Source: Sulfuricella sp. T08
GTDB lineage: Bacteria; Pseudomonadota; Gammaproteobacteria; Burkholderiales; Sulfuricellaceae
Assembly: GCF_000971475.1 (NCBI RefSeq)
Contig: NZ_DF967527.1
Coordinates: 1 to 64,000 of the forward strand
DNA length: 64,000 bases
Direction of reading: 5' to 3'
The position numbers were made by a program, and so were the translations under genes. Under the pieces are notes generated by a model. It saw only the letters and a program-made list of their open reading frames with translations, did not search any database and was not told the origin of the DNA. Position 1 is the stretch's first letter, and each line of letters opens with the position of its first letter. This document shows, piece by piece, positions 47,604-56,895 of this stretch.

Positions 47604-47753
47604 GATTCACCGCAGAGGACGCCGAGGACGCAGAGGAACCCCAAAAAAGAAGAATTATAGACACGCGCCGATTTTTACTTTGGGTGAGTTTTTGGTGGCC
47701 TGTTTTAGACTTTGAACTCCTCTACGTCCTCCGCGTCCTCTGCGGTTAAATCG
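47604..47753. repeat. Intergenic hairpin repeat, copy 5
   Basis: GATTCACCGCAGAGGACGCC on the left and CGTCCTCCGCGTCCTCTGCG on the right form arms of about 35 nt with a loop of 80 nt. It separates the hsp70 gene from dnaJ on the same strand. Confidence 0.75.
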
Positions 47754-47792
47754 CTTTGTCAAAGCCAATAAATTCATGATGAAGGAATCATC

Positions 47793-48920
47793 ATCGCAAC
47801 CGCCCAACGCGATTACTACGAGGTGCTTGGTGTTCCGAAAAATGCCGACGGCAAGGCGATCAAGGACGCCTTTCGCAAGCTTGCACTGCAGTACCATCCC
47901 GACCGCAACAAGGAGCCGGGCGCCGAGGAGCGCTTCAAGGAAATCGCCGAAGCCTACGCAGTGCTTTCCGACCCGAAGAAGCGGTCTGAATATGATGCGC
48001 GCGGGTTTGAGGGCGTGGCCGGGTTCAGCCGCGAGGATCTATTCGGCGGCATCGATTTCGAAGACCTGTTCGGCGGCCTCAATTTCGATTTCGGTCCGGG
48101 CGGAGGGCTGTTCAATCATTTCTTTCACCGTCGCCAGGCCGGTCCGGTGCACGGGTCGAATATCGAGGTCGAGCTGACCATCCCGCTGGAGAGGGTGGTT
48201 TCCGGCGGAGAGGAGAAGGTTCGCCTGCCTTATCAGACAGCCTGTTCGGCCTGTCACGGCAGCGGCGCGGCAGCAGGCACTCAGCCACGGGTTTGCAGCG
48301 CGTGCAACGGCACCGGCCAGCAGACCACCCGCCGCCGCGAAACCCGCGACAAAAGCAATGTTCTCATCCAGCAGATCAGCGTTTGCCCGGCCTGCCTGGG
48401 CAGGGGCAGCGTGATCGACAAGCCCTGCCCGTCTTGCGGCGGCACGGGCAAGACAACGCACGAAGAAGTCCTGAGCGTCACGATTCCGGTCGGGGTGGAG
48501 GAGGGGATGGCCCTGCGCATTCCAGGCCGCGGCATGCCGAGCCGGGAGCAGGGTGGGCAGTCGGGGGACCTGTTCGTGGTGGTGCGCAGTGCGCCCGATC
48601 CGCGCTTCGAGCGCGATGGCGCCGATCTCTGGCGCAGCGAGACGATCACGGTGGCTGACGCCGTTCTGGGCACAAAGCTCAAGGTACCGACCCTGGACCG
48701 TTCTGCCGAAGTCACCATCCCGCCGGGTACGCAGCATGATACGGTGCTGCGCGTTCGCGGCAAGGGGCTGCCCGAATTCGGAGGCCGGAAACATGGAGAT
48801 CTTTTCCTGCGCATCCGGGTGCATATCCCGGAGCACCTTTCGGCCGAGGAGCGGGAACTGTACCAGAAGCTGCGCGATTTGGCCGGCGAACCGCACCGCA
48901 ACAGCTGGTGGCATCTGTAG
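47793..48920 (+). CDS. dnaJ: DnaJ (class A Hsp40), apparently starting with ATC
   Basis: A full-length class A DnaJ of about 375 residues: J domain with HPD (LQYHPDRN), G/F region, four CxxCxGxG zinc motifs ([32 protein letters not shown]) and C-terminal domains. The J domain starts RDYYEVLGV, yet no ATG, GTG or TTG lies in frame between the stop at 47769 and the GTG inside that motif (47823). ATC at 47793, before GCA ACC GCC CAA, has GAAGGA 6 bp upstream and the expected N-terminal length, so it is the best start. A sequencing error in an ATG is the simple alternative. Confidence 0.88.
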   Translation: MATAQRDYYEVLGVPKNADGKAIKDAFRKLALQYHPDRNKEPGAEERFKEIAEAYAVLSDPKKRSEYDARGFEGVAGFSREDLFGGIDFEDLFGGLNFDFGPGGGLFNHFFHRRQAGPVHGSNIEVELTIPLERVVSGGEEKVRLPYQTACSACHGSGAAAGTQPRVCSACNGTGQQTTRRRETRDKSNVLIQQISVCPACLGRGSVIDKPCPSCGGTGKTTHEEVLSVTIPVGVEEGMALRIPGRGMPSREQGGQSGDLFVVVRSAPDPRFERDGADLWRSETITVADAVLGTKLKVPTLDRSAEVTIPPGTQHDTVLRVRGKGLPEFGGRKHGDLFLRIRVHIPEHLSAEERELYQKLRDLAGEPHRNSWWHL

Positions 48921-48959
48921 GAAATGTAAGGCGGACTATTTCTTTTTCCGGGGATGCAA

Positions 48960-49895
48960 ATGGAATTCAAGGATTATTATCAGATCATGGGGGTGTCGCG
49001 CGATGCTGCCCAGGACGAAATAAAGCGCGCGTATCGCCAGCTGGCACGCAAATATCACCCGGACGTCAGCAAAGAGCCGGATGCCGAAGTGCGCTTCAAG
49101 GAAGTCGGAGAAGCCTACGAGGTGCTAAAGGATCCGGAAAAAAGGGCCGCTTATGATCAGCTTGGTTCGAGCTGGAAATCGGGCCAGGATTTTCGTCCCC
49201 CTCCCGACTGGAATGCCGGTTTCGAGTTTTCCGGCGGCTTTGGCGGGGACGGCGCGGAGGACTTCAGCGATTTCTTCTCGACCCTGTTCGGCGGCGCGCC
49301 CCGCCAGCGCGGTTCTGGTGGCTACAGGACACGGGGGGAGGATCATCACGCAAAAATTCTTATCGACCTGGAAGATACCTTCTCCGGCGCTGCCCGCACC
49401 CTCACCTTGCGTGCGCCACAACTTGATCCGCAGGGCCGCATGGTGGTGGCAAACCGTACACTGACCGTAAACATCCCAAAAGGTATACGCGCAGGCCAGC
49501 ACATCCGGCTCGCCGGTCAAGGCACGCCGGGCATAGGTGGCGGAACGGCGGGTGATCTTTATCTGGAGGTGGATTTCAAGCCCCATTCCCTCTATCGGGT
49601 AGATGGCCGCGACCTCTATCTCGATCTGCCGCTAGCGCCGTGGGAAGCGGCGCTGGGGGCAGAGGTCACAACGTCCACGCCGGGTGGGAGCGTGCAGGTC
49701 AAGGTGCCGCCAAACACCCAGGCAGGGCGCAAGCTCAGGCTCAAGGGCCGGGGCATTCCGGGGAATCCGCCGGGCGATCTCTACCTGGTACTGCAAGTGG
49801 TGCTGCCCGGCGCAGACAGCGAACGGGCCAGGGAAATTTACCTGACCATGGCGCGCGAGCTGGCTTTCAACCCTCGCCGGACATTGGGAGTATAG
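48960..49895 (+). CDS. cbpA: Curved-DNA-binding protein CbpA (class B Hsp40)
   Basis: A protein of about 311 residues with an N-terminal J domain ([20 protein letters not shown] in [12 protein letters not shown]), a G/F-rich linker ([15 protein letters not shown]) and DnaJ-type C-terminal domains but no zinc fingers, as in CbpA. The start at ATG 48960 is preceded by GGGG; ATG 48954 is two codons upstream. cbpM follows 3 bp after its stop. Confidence 0.95.
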   Translation: MEFKDYYQIMGVSRDAAQDEIKRAYRQLARKYHPDVSKEPDAEVRFKEVGEAYEVLKDPEKRAAYDQLGSSWKSGQDFRPPPDWNAGFEFSGGFGGDGAEDFSDFFSTLFGGAPRQRGSGGYRTRGEDHHAKILIDLEDTFSGAARTLTLRAPQLDPQGRMVVANRTLTVNIPKGIRAGQHIRLAGQGTPGIGGGTAGDLYLEVDFKPHSLYRVDGRDLYLDLPLAPWEAALGAEVTTSTPGGSVQVKVPPNTQAGRKLRLKGRGIPGNPPGDLYLVLQVVLPGADSERAREIYLTMARELAFNPRRTLGV

Positions 49896-49898
49896 AAC

Positions 49899-50201
49899 AT
49901 GGATGAAATACTGACCGGCGTGGTGGTGGACGAGACCGGCCTTACCCTGGCCGAATTCGCCTGCGCCTGCGGCACCGACGCAACGTGGGTGCTGGAGCTG
50001 GTGGCTGAAGAGGTTCTGCATCCGGCAGGCGGCGACCCGGAGGGGTGGCGTTTCGGCGGACAGGAACTCACACGTGCCCGCCGTTTTCAGCGATTGCAGC
50101 GCGATCTGGGGGCGGATCTGGATGCCGCAGCCGTGATCATCGAACTGCTTGACGAGATCGATCGCCTCAAAGGGCAGTTGCGTCGTGCGGGGATCGAATG
50201 A
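49899..50201 (+). CDS. cbpM: Chaperone modulator CbpM
   Basis: A 100-residue protein of the CbpM family (TGLTLAEFACACGTDATWVL, LTRARRFQRLQRDLGADLDA). In E. coli CbpM binds the J domain of CbpA and blocks its chaperone and DNA-binding activity. The pairing with cbpA, 3 bp away, supports the same role. Confidence 0.92.
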   Translation: MDEILTGVVVDETGLTLAEFACACGTDATWVLELVAEEVLHPAGGDPEGWRFGGQELTRARRFQRLQRDLGADLDAAAVIIELLDEIDRLKGQLRRAGIE

Positions 50202-50225
50202 GCCCGCATGGTATGGCGTCTCTGT

Positions 50226-50813
50226 CTATTCTATCTTGGCGAGCCTGGTGCGGAATTCCTCGAGCTTGGCCTCATAGTCCGCAGCTTCCCCATAATCCAG
50301 AAAACGGGGATAACCCGAATGGGTGCCGAGTATTTTGCGCGCATGCTTGATCGGGCAAAAGTACTCCTCGGTTTTGGCCACAATCGCATAGGCATAGGCA
50401 ATGAGACCACTTCCATAGGCACAGTAAGTACAGTGGAATTTTTCGATGAAATTGAGGTATTCGAGTTGTTGCCGATCGAACACGATATATTCGGCACGGC
50501 GCACCTTCGCAATGCCGTAAATCGGAAAACAGGTCACCTGATAGAAGCTGACGAACAGGTCGAGAATGGCCAGCGGGATAATCATGCCGTAGATGATCGG
50601 TCCGGTGATCAGGTTTTGCGGACGGTTGGTCACCAGCCAGTGAAAAAATCCTTTTTTGAGCCGGCTGTGCGCTTGCTTGATGGACTGTTCGAATTCGATG
50701 CGCTTTCCCTTGATCTGGTATAGCACATTGCTTTCCTGCTCGAGGAGCGCGACGCGCAGTTCATCTTCAATGGCGGTCATCTGGGCAAGCAAATGGCGAA
50801 TTCGATCATTCAT
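50226..50813 (-). CDS. Conserved membrane-associated protein of unknown function
   Basis: A 195-residue protein. The N-terminal 50 residues are helical (TAIEDELRVALLEQESNVLY), two hydrophobic segments follow at about residues 68-100, and the C-terminal half has several cysteines and histidines (KFHCTYCAYGSG, YFCPIKHARK). The spacing CTYC resembles a metal site, but no named family is recognised. It is convergent to cbpM and lies within the chaperone island. Confidence 0.7.
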   Translation of the reverse strand: MNDRIRHLLAQMTAIEDELRVALLEQESNVLYQIKGKRIEFEQSIKQAHSRLKKGFFHWLVTNRPQNLITGPIIYGMIIPLAILDLFVSFYQVTCFPIYGIAKVRRAEYIVFDRQQLEYLNFIEKFHCTYCAYGSGLIAYAYAIVAKTEEYFCPIKHARKILGTHSGYPRFLDYGEAADYEAKLEEFRTRLAKIE

Positions 50814-50867
50814 GGCATGCCTTTATTTGATTTATAGCGTTCGGCATTTGGCCTGCAAGAAGCCGTT

Positions 50868-50895
50868 GAACACGGAGTACGCGGAGAGCATGGAG
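50868..50895. repeat. Half copy of the intergenic hairpin repeat
   Basis: GAACACGGAGTACGCGGAGA resembles one arm of the ACCGCAGAGGACGCGGAGG unit. No matching second arm follows. Confidence 0.4.
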
Positions 50896-51003
50896 TAAAA
50901 GCGATTATCGGTCAAGCCTTCCCGTATTCAGAAAATAGTCTATCGTAGATCAAGCACTGGAGCGGCTTTCAGGCCGATTATTCAGCTTGGCGGCGAGCAG
51001 CGT

Positions 51004-51497
51004 TCAGGCGATTTTGATTTCGACCCGGCTTGACTTGCCCGGATGTGCCTTGGGCAGGTCGATCTTCAGTACGCCATTCTTGTAGCTGGCCTGGGCCTGA
51101 TCGGACAATACAGGTGCCGGTAAGGGAATAACCCGTCGAAGCGGCCATAGGCGCACTGCAGGACGCGATATCGCCCTTCCTCAGATTCCTGCTCGAAGCG
51201 CTTCTCGCCGTGAACGATCAAGCTGTCGTCGTTGACTTCGATGGTCAGGTCTTCTTTTTCCATGCCCGGTATTTCCAGGCGCACGCTCAGTTTCTGATCG
51301 TCCTCGAACACGTCCCCGGCAAGCAGAGCCCAGCCGGTAGATGGCAAGGCCATACCAGCGGATGGCGCCGGGTACTTTTCGCCGGGGCGGAAGCGGGTCA
51401 GCGCACCAGCAGCCCGTTGGCGCATGTGCCTCCAGCCTTCGGCCATGGATTCCAATATTTCACCCAGATCTTCTTTCAATTCGTCAATTACTTGCAT
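51004..51497 (-). pseudogene. Hsp20 small heat-shock protein gene with a frameshift
   Basis: The gene starts at ATG 51497 (MQVIDELKEDLGE) and carries most of an alpha-crystallin domain: DQKLSVRLEIPGMEKEDLTI, then DDSLIVHGEKRFE. After CAYGRFD the frame changes near 51133-51136 and the original frame ends at 51066. The next frame resumes VIPLPAPVLSDQAQASYKNG and VLKIDLPKAHPGKS and ends at 51004, which is the normal Hsp20 C-terminus with an IxI-like EIKIA. One missing base explains it. A genuine frameshift or a sequencing error cannot be separated here. Confidence 0.85.
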
Positions 51498-51575
51498 GAC
51501 TCGTATCCTTCTATCCGGAATTCGGCGGTTCGTTGTCCACCCTTCTCGCAAAGAGAAAGGTGGGAAGGGCGAAGA

Positions 51576-52091
51576 TCATTCCAGCTTGATGGTGTGCCGT
51601 TTCGATTTCGTCACTTTGGGCAGGGTCAGCTCCAATATGCCATCCTTGAACGTGGTTTTGGCTTTGTCCGCGTCCACGTCGGCCGGCAGTACCACGGTGC
51701 GGGTAAAGGCGCCGCGCGAAACCTCGCATCGGTAATAGTTGTCCTTTTCTTCTTTTTCTTCGTGACTGGTCTTGCCATTGATGGTCACGGTGTTTTCGCT
51801 CACCGATATTTACAGGTCCTTCTTGTTCACTCCGGGCACCTCGGCGCGCACCAGAACTTCCTCGTCGCGGTCGATAACATCGACGCGTGGCAGCTTGCCT
51901 TCGAATGGCAGCGCCGGCTCGCTCATGAGAGGCCGCTCCCAAAGGAATGGCCGCATCCAGCCATGTGGGAAAAATGTCTCCATCATGCGTTCCATTTCCT
52001 CGAATGGGCTTATGGCGTGCATCGGTGAAATCTTCTGCAATGAGCTTCCTTTTTGGGTTGCGGCGACTTCGGTTTTTGTTTCGTTTGCCAT
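51576..52091 (-). pseudogene. Second Hsp20 gene with an in-frame stop codon
   Basis: From ATG 52091 (MANETKTEVAATQ) the protein runs into the alpha-crystallin domain (VLVRAEVPGVNKKDL) and stops at TAA 51810-51812. The same frame goes on at once with ISVSENTVTINGK and ends with ELTLPKVTKSKRHTIKLE, an intact Hsp20 C-terminus. GAA to TAA would be a single change. A GTG at 51803 could restart translation, but that would yield only half the domain. The gene is in tandem with the frameshifted Hsp20 at 51004. Confidence 0.85.
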
Positions 52092-52160
52092 GATTATTCC
52101 CCTCATGATGTATCAATTAGTTCACTTAAATACCCAATTGTTTTAAGGTATTAATTAACT

Positions 52161-52186
52161 ATAGGAGCGGGGGGGGGGATTTCAAG
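52161..52186 (-). promoter_or_regulatory. Candidate sigma-32 promoter for the Hsp20 genes
   Basis: On the minus strand CTTGAAA (52186-52180), a perfect sigma-32 -35 element, is followed after 12 bp by CTCCTAT (52167-52161), close to CCCCAT. The spacer contains a run of ten C. The promoter points toward the damaged Hsp20 pair about 70 bp away. Confidence 0.6.
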
Positions 52187-52255
52187 CTGGCAATGCGTGA
52201 CGAGACTGGAGCCTTTCACAGGTGGCAAGCAGAGGCGAAATTTTTGGAGGTGCCC

Positions 52256-52261
52256 TATAAT
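52256..52261 (+). promoter_or_regulatory. -10 element of the lon-like gene
   Basis: A perfect TATAAT lies 40 bp upstream of the ATG at 52301. No clear TTGACA is found at the right distance, so another factor may assist. Confidence 0.4.
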
Positions 52262-52300
52262 AAAAACAAGAGCGTGTCGTCTTCTCAAGAAAGATAAAAA

Positions 52301-54724
52301 ATGCCCACCCTTTCCCCGCTGCAACCCAACCAGCTTTATCAAACCTGCGATCCCGAACAGTTCGAATTCCAGACCACGGCCGAACTGGAAGACCTGGCCG
52401 AAATCATCGGCCAGATGCGTGCCATGGACGCGGTGCGCTTCGGTGCCGGCATCCGCCGCGAGGGCTATAACCTTTTCGTGCTCGGCCCCGCCGGCATGGG
52501 CAAGCGCAGCATGGTGCAGCAGGTTCTCGAACGGCGGGCGCGGGACGAGCGTCAGCCCTCCGACTGGTGCTATATCAACAACTTCGCCCAGCCGCACCAG
52601 CCTCAGGCGCTCAGGCTGCCGCCCGGCAAGGGCGTCGAACTGCACCGCCACATGGCGCAACTGGTGGAAGATTTGCGGACTGCGATCCCCGCCATATTCG
52701 AGAGCGACGAATACCGCGCCAGGACCGAGGCGATCCAGGAAGCGTTCAACAAACGGCGGGAGCAGGCATTCAAGGAGGTAGGTGATGAAGCCGAGAAGCA
52801 GGAAATCGCGCTGTTGCGCACCCCTGACGGATTCGCCTTCGCCCCTACCCGCAACCATGAGGTGATTCCCCCCGACGAATACGAGAAGCTGCCGGACGAA
52901 GAAAAGCAGCGGGTGGAAGCTGCGATCGCCGTGCTGCAGGAAAGGCTGGAGAAGATCCTGCGCCAGATGCCGCAGTGGCGGAAGGAACGGCAAGAACAGG
53001 TCAAGCAGCTCAACCGCGAAACCACTTTGTCAGTCGTTGTTCACCGGGTGAACGAGTTGAGGGAAGCCTACGCCGACCTGCCCGAGGTGTTGAAATACCT
53101 CGACCTGGTGCAGCAGGACATGGTCGAGAACGCGGACGATTTCCGCAAGCAGGAGGAATCCGCCAGCTTTGCCGGCATGACCGTGACGACGCACCAGACC
53201 TTCCATCGCTACCAGGTGAATGCGCTGGTGATGCACGACGCAACGCCCGGTGCGCCGATCGTCAGCGAGGATAACCCGACCTACAGCAACCTGGTGGGGC
53301 GGGTAGAGCATATCGCCCAGCTCGGCGCGCTAGTGACTGATTTCACCCTGATCAAGCCGGGCGTGCTGCACCGGGCGAACGGCGGCTATTTGCTGCTGGA
53401 CGTGCGCAAGGTGCTGGTGCAGCCTTTTGCCTGGGAGGCTCTGAAGCGTGCGTTGCAATCGCGCGAGATCCGCATCGAATCGCTGGGCCAGATGTACAGC
53501 CTGGTCAGCACCGTTTCGCTGGAGCCCGAGCCGATCCCGCTGGACACCAAGGTGGTTCTGTTCGGCGACCGCCTGTTCTATTACCTGCTGCAAGAATACG
53601 ACCCGGAATTCGACGAGCTGTTCAAGGTGGCGGCAGATTTCGAGGATCGCATCGAGCGCAGCGCCGACACCCATCTGCTGTATGCCAGGCTGATTTCCAC
53701 GCTGACTCGCAAGGAGGGATTACAGCCGTTCGACCGGGGTGCGGTGGCGCGGGTGATCGAGCAAAGTGCGCGCCTGGCTGGTGATGCGCAAAGGCTTTCC
53801 GCCCACATGCGCAGCGTGGCCGACCTGCTGCTCGAGGCCGATTACTGGTCGCGCGAGGCGGGCCATGAAGTGGTGGACGCCGCCGCCGTGCAACAGGCGA
53901 TCGACACCCACATCCACCGGCTGGATCGGCTGAGGGCGAGGCTGTACGAGGAGATTCTGCGCGGCACCCTGATGATCGCCACCGAGGGCGAGACGGCGGG
54001 GCAGGTGAACGGGCTTTCCGTGATCGAACTGGGCGAGTTCGCCTTTGCCCAGCCGACCCGGATCACCGCCACCACCCGGTTAGGCGACGGGGAGATGATT
54101 AATATCGAGCGCGAGGTGAAGCTCTCCGGCGCCATTCACTCCAAGGGGGTGCTGATCCTGTCTTCGTTTCTCGCCGCGCGCTACGCCAGAAACCAGCCGC
54201 TGGCGTTTTCCGCCAGTCTGGCGTTCGAGCAGTCCTATGGCTTTGTCGAGGGCGACAGCGCCTCTCTGGCGGAACTGTGCGCGTTGTTATCCAATCTGGC
54301 GGATGCGCCGATCAGACAGTCTCTGGCGGTAACCGGATCGGTGAACCAGTTCGGACAGGTGCAGGCGATCGGCGCGGTCAACGAAAAAATCGAGGGCTTC
54401 TTCGATATCTGCGCGGCACGTGAGTTGACCGGCGAGCAGGGAGTGCTGATCCCCGCCGCCAACGTCAAACATTTGATGCTGCGCCGGGACGTAGTGGAGG
54501 CCGCCGAGCAGGGCCAGTTCCGGATTTATGCCGTGGAAAATGTCGATCAGGCGATAGCCCTCCTGACCGGTGTGCCGGCTGGGGACACCGATGCCTCCGG
54601 AAAATATCCGGAGGGCAGCGTCAATCGGCGGGTCGCGGCGAGGCTGGCGGAATTGTCTGAAATCAGAAAGTCGTTTGCCCGGCAGGCTAAAAGAACGGTG
54701 AGAAAGAAGAAGGAAGGGGATTAG
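52301..54724 (+). CDS. Lon-like ATP-dependent protease (LonB-type, AAA/Lon-C)
   Basis: An 807-residue protein with an AAA module (Walker A LGPAGMGKRSMVQQ) interrupted by a long helical insert at residues 110-260, and a C-terminal Lon protease domain. The catalytic serine is in VEGDSASLAEL and the lysine in GAVNEKIEGF, so the Ser-Lys dyad is complete. These proteins differ from classic Lon by lacking the N-terminal Lon domain. It is divergent from the Hsp20 pair and closes the chaperone island, where it could degrade unfolded clients. Confidence 0.92.
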   Translation: MPTLSPLQPNQLYQTCDPEQFEFQTTAELEDLAEIIGQMRAMDAVRFGAGIRREGYNLFVLGPAGMGKRSMVQQVLERRARDERQPSDWCYINNFAQPHQPQALRLPPGKGVELHRHMAQLVEDLRTAIPAIFESDEYRARTEAIQEAFNKRREQAFKEVGDEAEKQEIALLRTPDGFAFAPTRNHEVIPPDEYEKLPDEEKQRVEAAIAVLQERLEKILRQMPQWRKERQEQVKQLNRETTLSVVVHRVNELREAYADLPEVLKYLDLVQQDMVENADDFRKQEESASFAGMTVTTHQTFHRYQVNALVMHDATPGAPIVSEDNPTYSNLVGRVEHIAQLGALVTDFTLIKPGVLHRANGGYLLLDVRKVLVQPFAWEALKRALQSREIRIESLGQMYSLVSTVSLEPEPIPLDTKVVLFGDRLFYYLLQEYDPEFDELFKVAADFEDRIERSADTHLLYARLISTLTRKEGLQPFDRGAVARVIEQSARLAGDAQRLSAHMRSVADLLLEADYWSREAGHEVVDAAAVQQAIDTHIHRLDRLRARLYEEILRGTLMIATEGETAGQVNGLSVIELGEFAFAQPTRITATTRLGDGEMINIEREVKLSGAIHSKGVLILSSFLAARYARNQPLAFSASLAFEQSYGFVEGDSASLAELCALLSNLADAPIRQSLAVTGSVNQFGQVQAIGAVNEKIEGFFDICAARELTGEQGVLIPAANVKHLMLRRDVVEAAEQGQFRIYAVENVDQAIALLTGVPAGDTDASGKYPEGSVNRRVAARLAELSEIRKSFARQAKRTVRKKKEGD

Positions 54725-54754
54725 CCGTCTTCGATTTTCACCGTATGGCAGCAT

Positions 54755-56107
54755 TCAAATTGTTCCACGAGCATTATGCAAGCTGCATTTTTCCATCAGG
54801 CGGTACAGCGTCACCCTGGATACACCGAGTTCCTGCGCCGCCTTGGAAACATTATTGTGAGTACGCCGTAGCGCGGTTTGTATGGCTGCGCGTTCGGCAG
54901 TCGATCGCACCTCGGCCAGGGTCTGCATATACCTTCCGGAAGTCCTCCGCTCAAGGCCAAGGTCTGCTGGCGTGATCAGGCCATTTTCGCACATGACCAT
55001 GGCACGCCGGATGCGGTTGATCAACTCGCGCACATTGCCGGGCCAGTCGTGGTTACTCATTATCCGTATTGCCTCTTGGGTGAATCCCCGGACATTCTTG
55101 TGCTTTTCGGTGGTAAATTTCTTGAAAAAGAACCGGGCTAGTAGCTCAATATCTTCGTTGCGGTCACGCAGGGCCGGCATTTTCAGGTCGAGCACATGTA
55201 GCCTGTAGTAGAGGTCTTCGCGGAATCGCCCTTCCTTTACGGCCGTTTCCAGATCCACATGGGTCGCTGCAATGACGCGGGTATCCACATTGATGTGCTT
55301 GGTACCGCCAACGCGCTCAATGGTTTTCTCCTGCAAAAATCGCAGCAGATTAATCTGCATGTCCATGGGCAGGTCGCCGATTTCGTCGAGAAAGATCGTG
55401 CCGCCGGCGGCAGCTTCAATGCGTCCGATCTGGCGCTGGGCAGCCCCGGTGAAGGCGCTTTTTTCGTAGCCAAACAGTTCCGACTGAATCAGGGCAGGCG
55501 GCAGCGTGCTGCAGTTTGCCGCCACGAATGGGCCGCCAGACCGGCTGGATCGTTCGTGGATGGCCTTGGCGCCAAGTTCCTTTCCAGTGCCTCTTTCTCC
55601 GATGATGAGCACGGGGGCATCAACGCTTGCGATCTTGCGCAGATTGGAGAATAGCGCCAGCATGGCGGGGCTGGTGCCAACCATTTCGTCCTCGCCGGGG
55701 TGTGCGTCGCCTTGCTGGATCAATGGCTTGTACGGAATGCTTGCCATTCCGTAAGCGTGGCCCAAAATTGGCAGCAGGCGTTTACTGTCGGCGGGAAGGG
55801 TATGGTAGTCGTAAAAGTTCTCCTGGATCATCTGGCTGATATGCTCGTTTTGCATTTGTGAGGGGTGCAACAGGGCGATCCATTTCATTGATCCGCCCAT
55901 TGAAGTCAGGTTCTCGCCGGTGAAATCAATATAGTTTTTTGAGTCAAAAAGCGCCAGACCGACATGATAGCGTTCGGAATTGATCTTGGCCCTGGCTTCG
56001 TTCGGGTTTTCGGCAACCTGCGCATCCCATCCCGCCGCCCGGACGTCCGATAGCAGTACGGCTGGTGTATTAGGTGGTTTGAGATAGAGCAAGTTCCGGG
56101 TGTCCAT
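54755..56107 (-). CDS. VpsR-like AAA+ transcriptional activator
   Basis: A 450-residue regulator. Residues 1-130 resemble the degenerate receiver domain of VpsR, a cyclic-di-GMP-responsive activator of exopolysaccharide genes; an aspartate is in LALFDSKN, where a phosphorylation site would be. The AAA+ domain has Walker A IGERGTGKE, GGTIFLDEIGD, and SAFTGA in place of GAFTGA. A Fis-type helix-turn-helix (NVSKAAQELGVSRVTLYRLM) ends it. I start at ATG 56107. Sigma-54 or sigma-70 partnership cannot be settled from sequence. Confidence 0.88.
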   Translation of the reverse strand: MDTRNLLYLKPPNTPAVLLSDVRAAGWDAQVAENPNEARAKINSERYHVGLALFDSKNYIDFTGENLTSMGGSMKWIALLHPSQMQNEHISQMIQENFYDYHTLPADSKRLLPILGHAYGMASIPYKPLIQQGDAHPGEDEMVGTSPAMLALFSNLRKIASVDAPVLIIGERGTGKELGAKAIHERSSRSGGPFVAANCSTLPPALIQSELFGYEKSAFTGAAQRQIGRIEAAAGGTIFLDEIGDLPMDMQINLLRFLQEKTIERVGGTKHINVDTRVIAATHVDLETAVKEGRFREDLYYRLHVLDLKMPALRDRNEDIELLARFFFKKFTTEKHKNVRGFTQEAIRIMSNHDWPGNVRELINRIRRAMVMCENGLITPADLGLERRTSGRYMQTLAEVRSTAERAAIQTALRRTHNNVSKAAQELGVSRVTLYRLMEKCSLHNARGTI

Positions 56108-56283
56108 TTTTTCATCCCTAATCTGCAATTTGCCACAAACAAGCCAACCCCATGCCATTCAAAGCACATATGAGAGTGACGGAAACCAATCTGATCCAGG
56201 TACCTTGCATGCTCATCCGGTTATGCAAGCACGTTGAGTATTCGCGATTAGATGATAACTGTTTTTTCCGTATTTTTACTTGC

Positions 56284-56541
56284 TTATGCCAACTTTATGT
56301 ATTCATCGGTCATTTGTTTTTTCTCTATTTCCAGCTCTGCCGGATTGATGTCGAAAAACTCCAGAAGGAGTTGTTCTTTGCTGGTATGGATAGGGACAAA
56401 CCATGAATACTGCGGTTTGTATGCCTCGCACAGTCTCAGCCCTTTCTGCTTTTCGGCCCATTCAAGGAAGTTGGCGATAGCGTGTGTCAAGTCGGAGACG
56501 CGTTCCAATTTAATGTTCAATGGGTATTGGGTGTCTGACAT
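56284..56541 (-). CDS. Small protein of unknown function
   Basis: An 85-residue protein (MSDTQYPLNIKLERVSDLTH) without signal peptide or membrane segment. It overlaps the upstream small gene by 25 bp and precedes the VpsR-like gene by 176 bp. A purine-rich GAGGAGAT precedes the ATG. No family recognised. Confidence 0.6.
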   Translation of the reverse strand: MSDTQYPLNIKLERVSDLTHAIANFLEWAEKQKGLRLCEAYKPQYSWFVPIHTSKEQLLLEFFDINPAELEIEKKQMTDEYIKLA

Positions 56542-56858
56542 GGTCTGAATCTCCTCGATTTAATAATTTTTTCATTAAGCTCTTGCACGGTTGGATAGAG
56601 TAGTGGATCGATACAGGCTTCAGCTCCCAGCCAGTCATTTACTCCCGCGCCGAATCCGTGGTTAGTTCCTGTGCCGAATTCAATCTTCTCCGGCTGGAGG
56701 CCGGTTTCCAGCAGCGATTCACGTACACATTTCATGTCATTTGACTCCTTGGCCGGAATGCCGTGGTTGTCGAGTTGTGTGCCTCGGCCGGCGGCCAAGT
56801 GCTTTTCTCCAAATTGCATCACCGTCGTTACCTCCCCTGTGGATGGAACCTGCCCCAT
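56517..56858 (-). CDS. Small protein of unknown function
   Basis: Up to 113 residues, with several internal ATG codons, for instance MKCVRESLLETGLQPEKIE at codon 42. The C-terminal half (FGTGTNHGFGAGVNDWLGAE) is rich in glycine. It lies 37 bp after the histidine kinase gene and overlaps the next small gene. Start and function are uncertain. Confidence 0.45.
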   Translation of the reverse strand: MGQVPSTGEVTTVMQFGEKHLAAGRGTQLDNHGIPAKESNDMKCVRESLLETGLQPEKIEFGTGTNHGFGAGVNDWLGAEACIDPLLYPTVQELNEKIIKSRRFRPCQTPNTH

Positions 56859-56895
56859 GCGCGGACGAATGCATCGGTCATGCTCCCTTCAGCAA

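Noticed and set aside
47776-48177. Separate 133-codon frame starting with two ATG codons over the dnaJ start
   Set aside because: It overlaps the J domain and zinc region in another frame and has S/T/R-rich, domain-free sequence.
51801-51803. GTG in the second Hsp20 gene as start of an independent 75-residue protein
   Set aside because: The segment is the C-terminal half of an alpha-crystallin domain in the same frame as the truncated upstream half, so a nonsense mutation explains it better.
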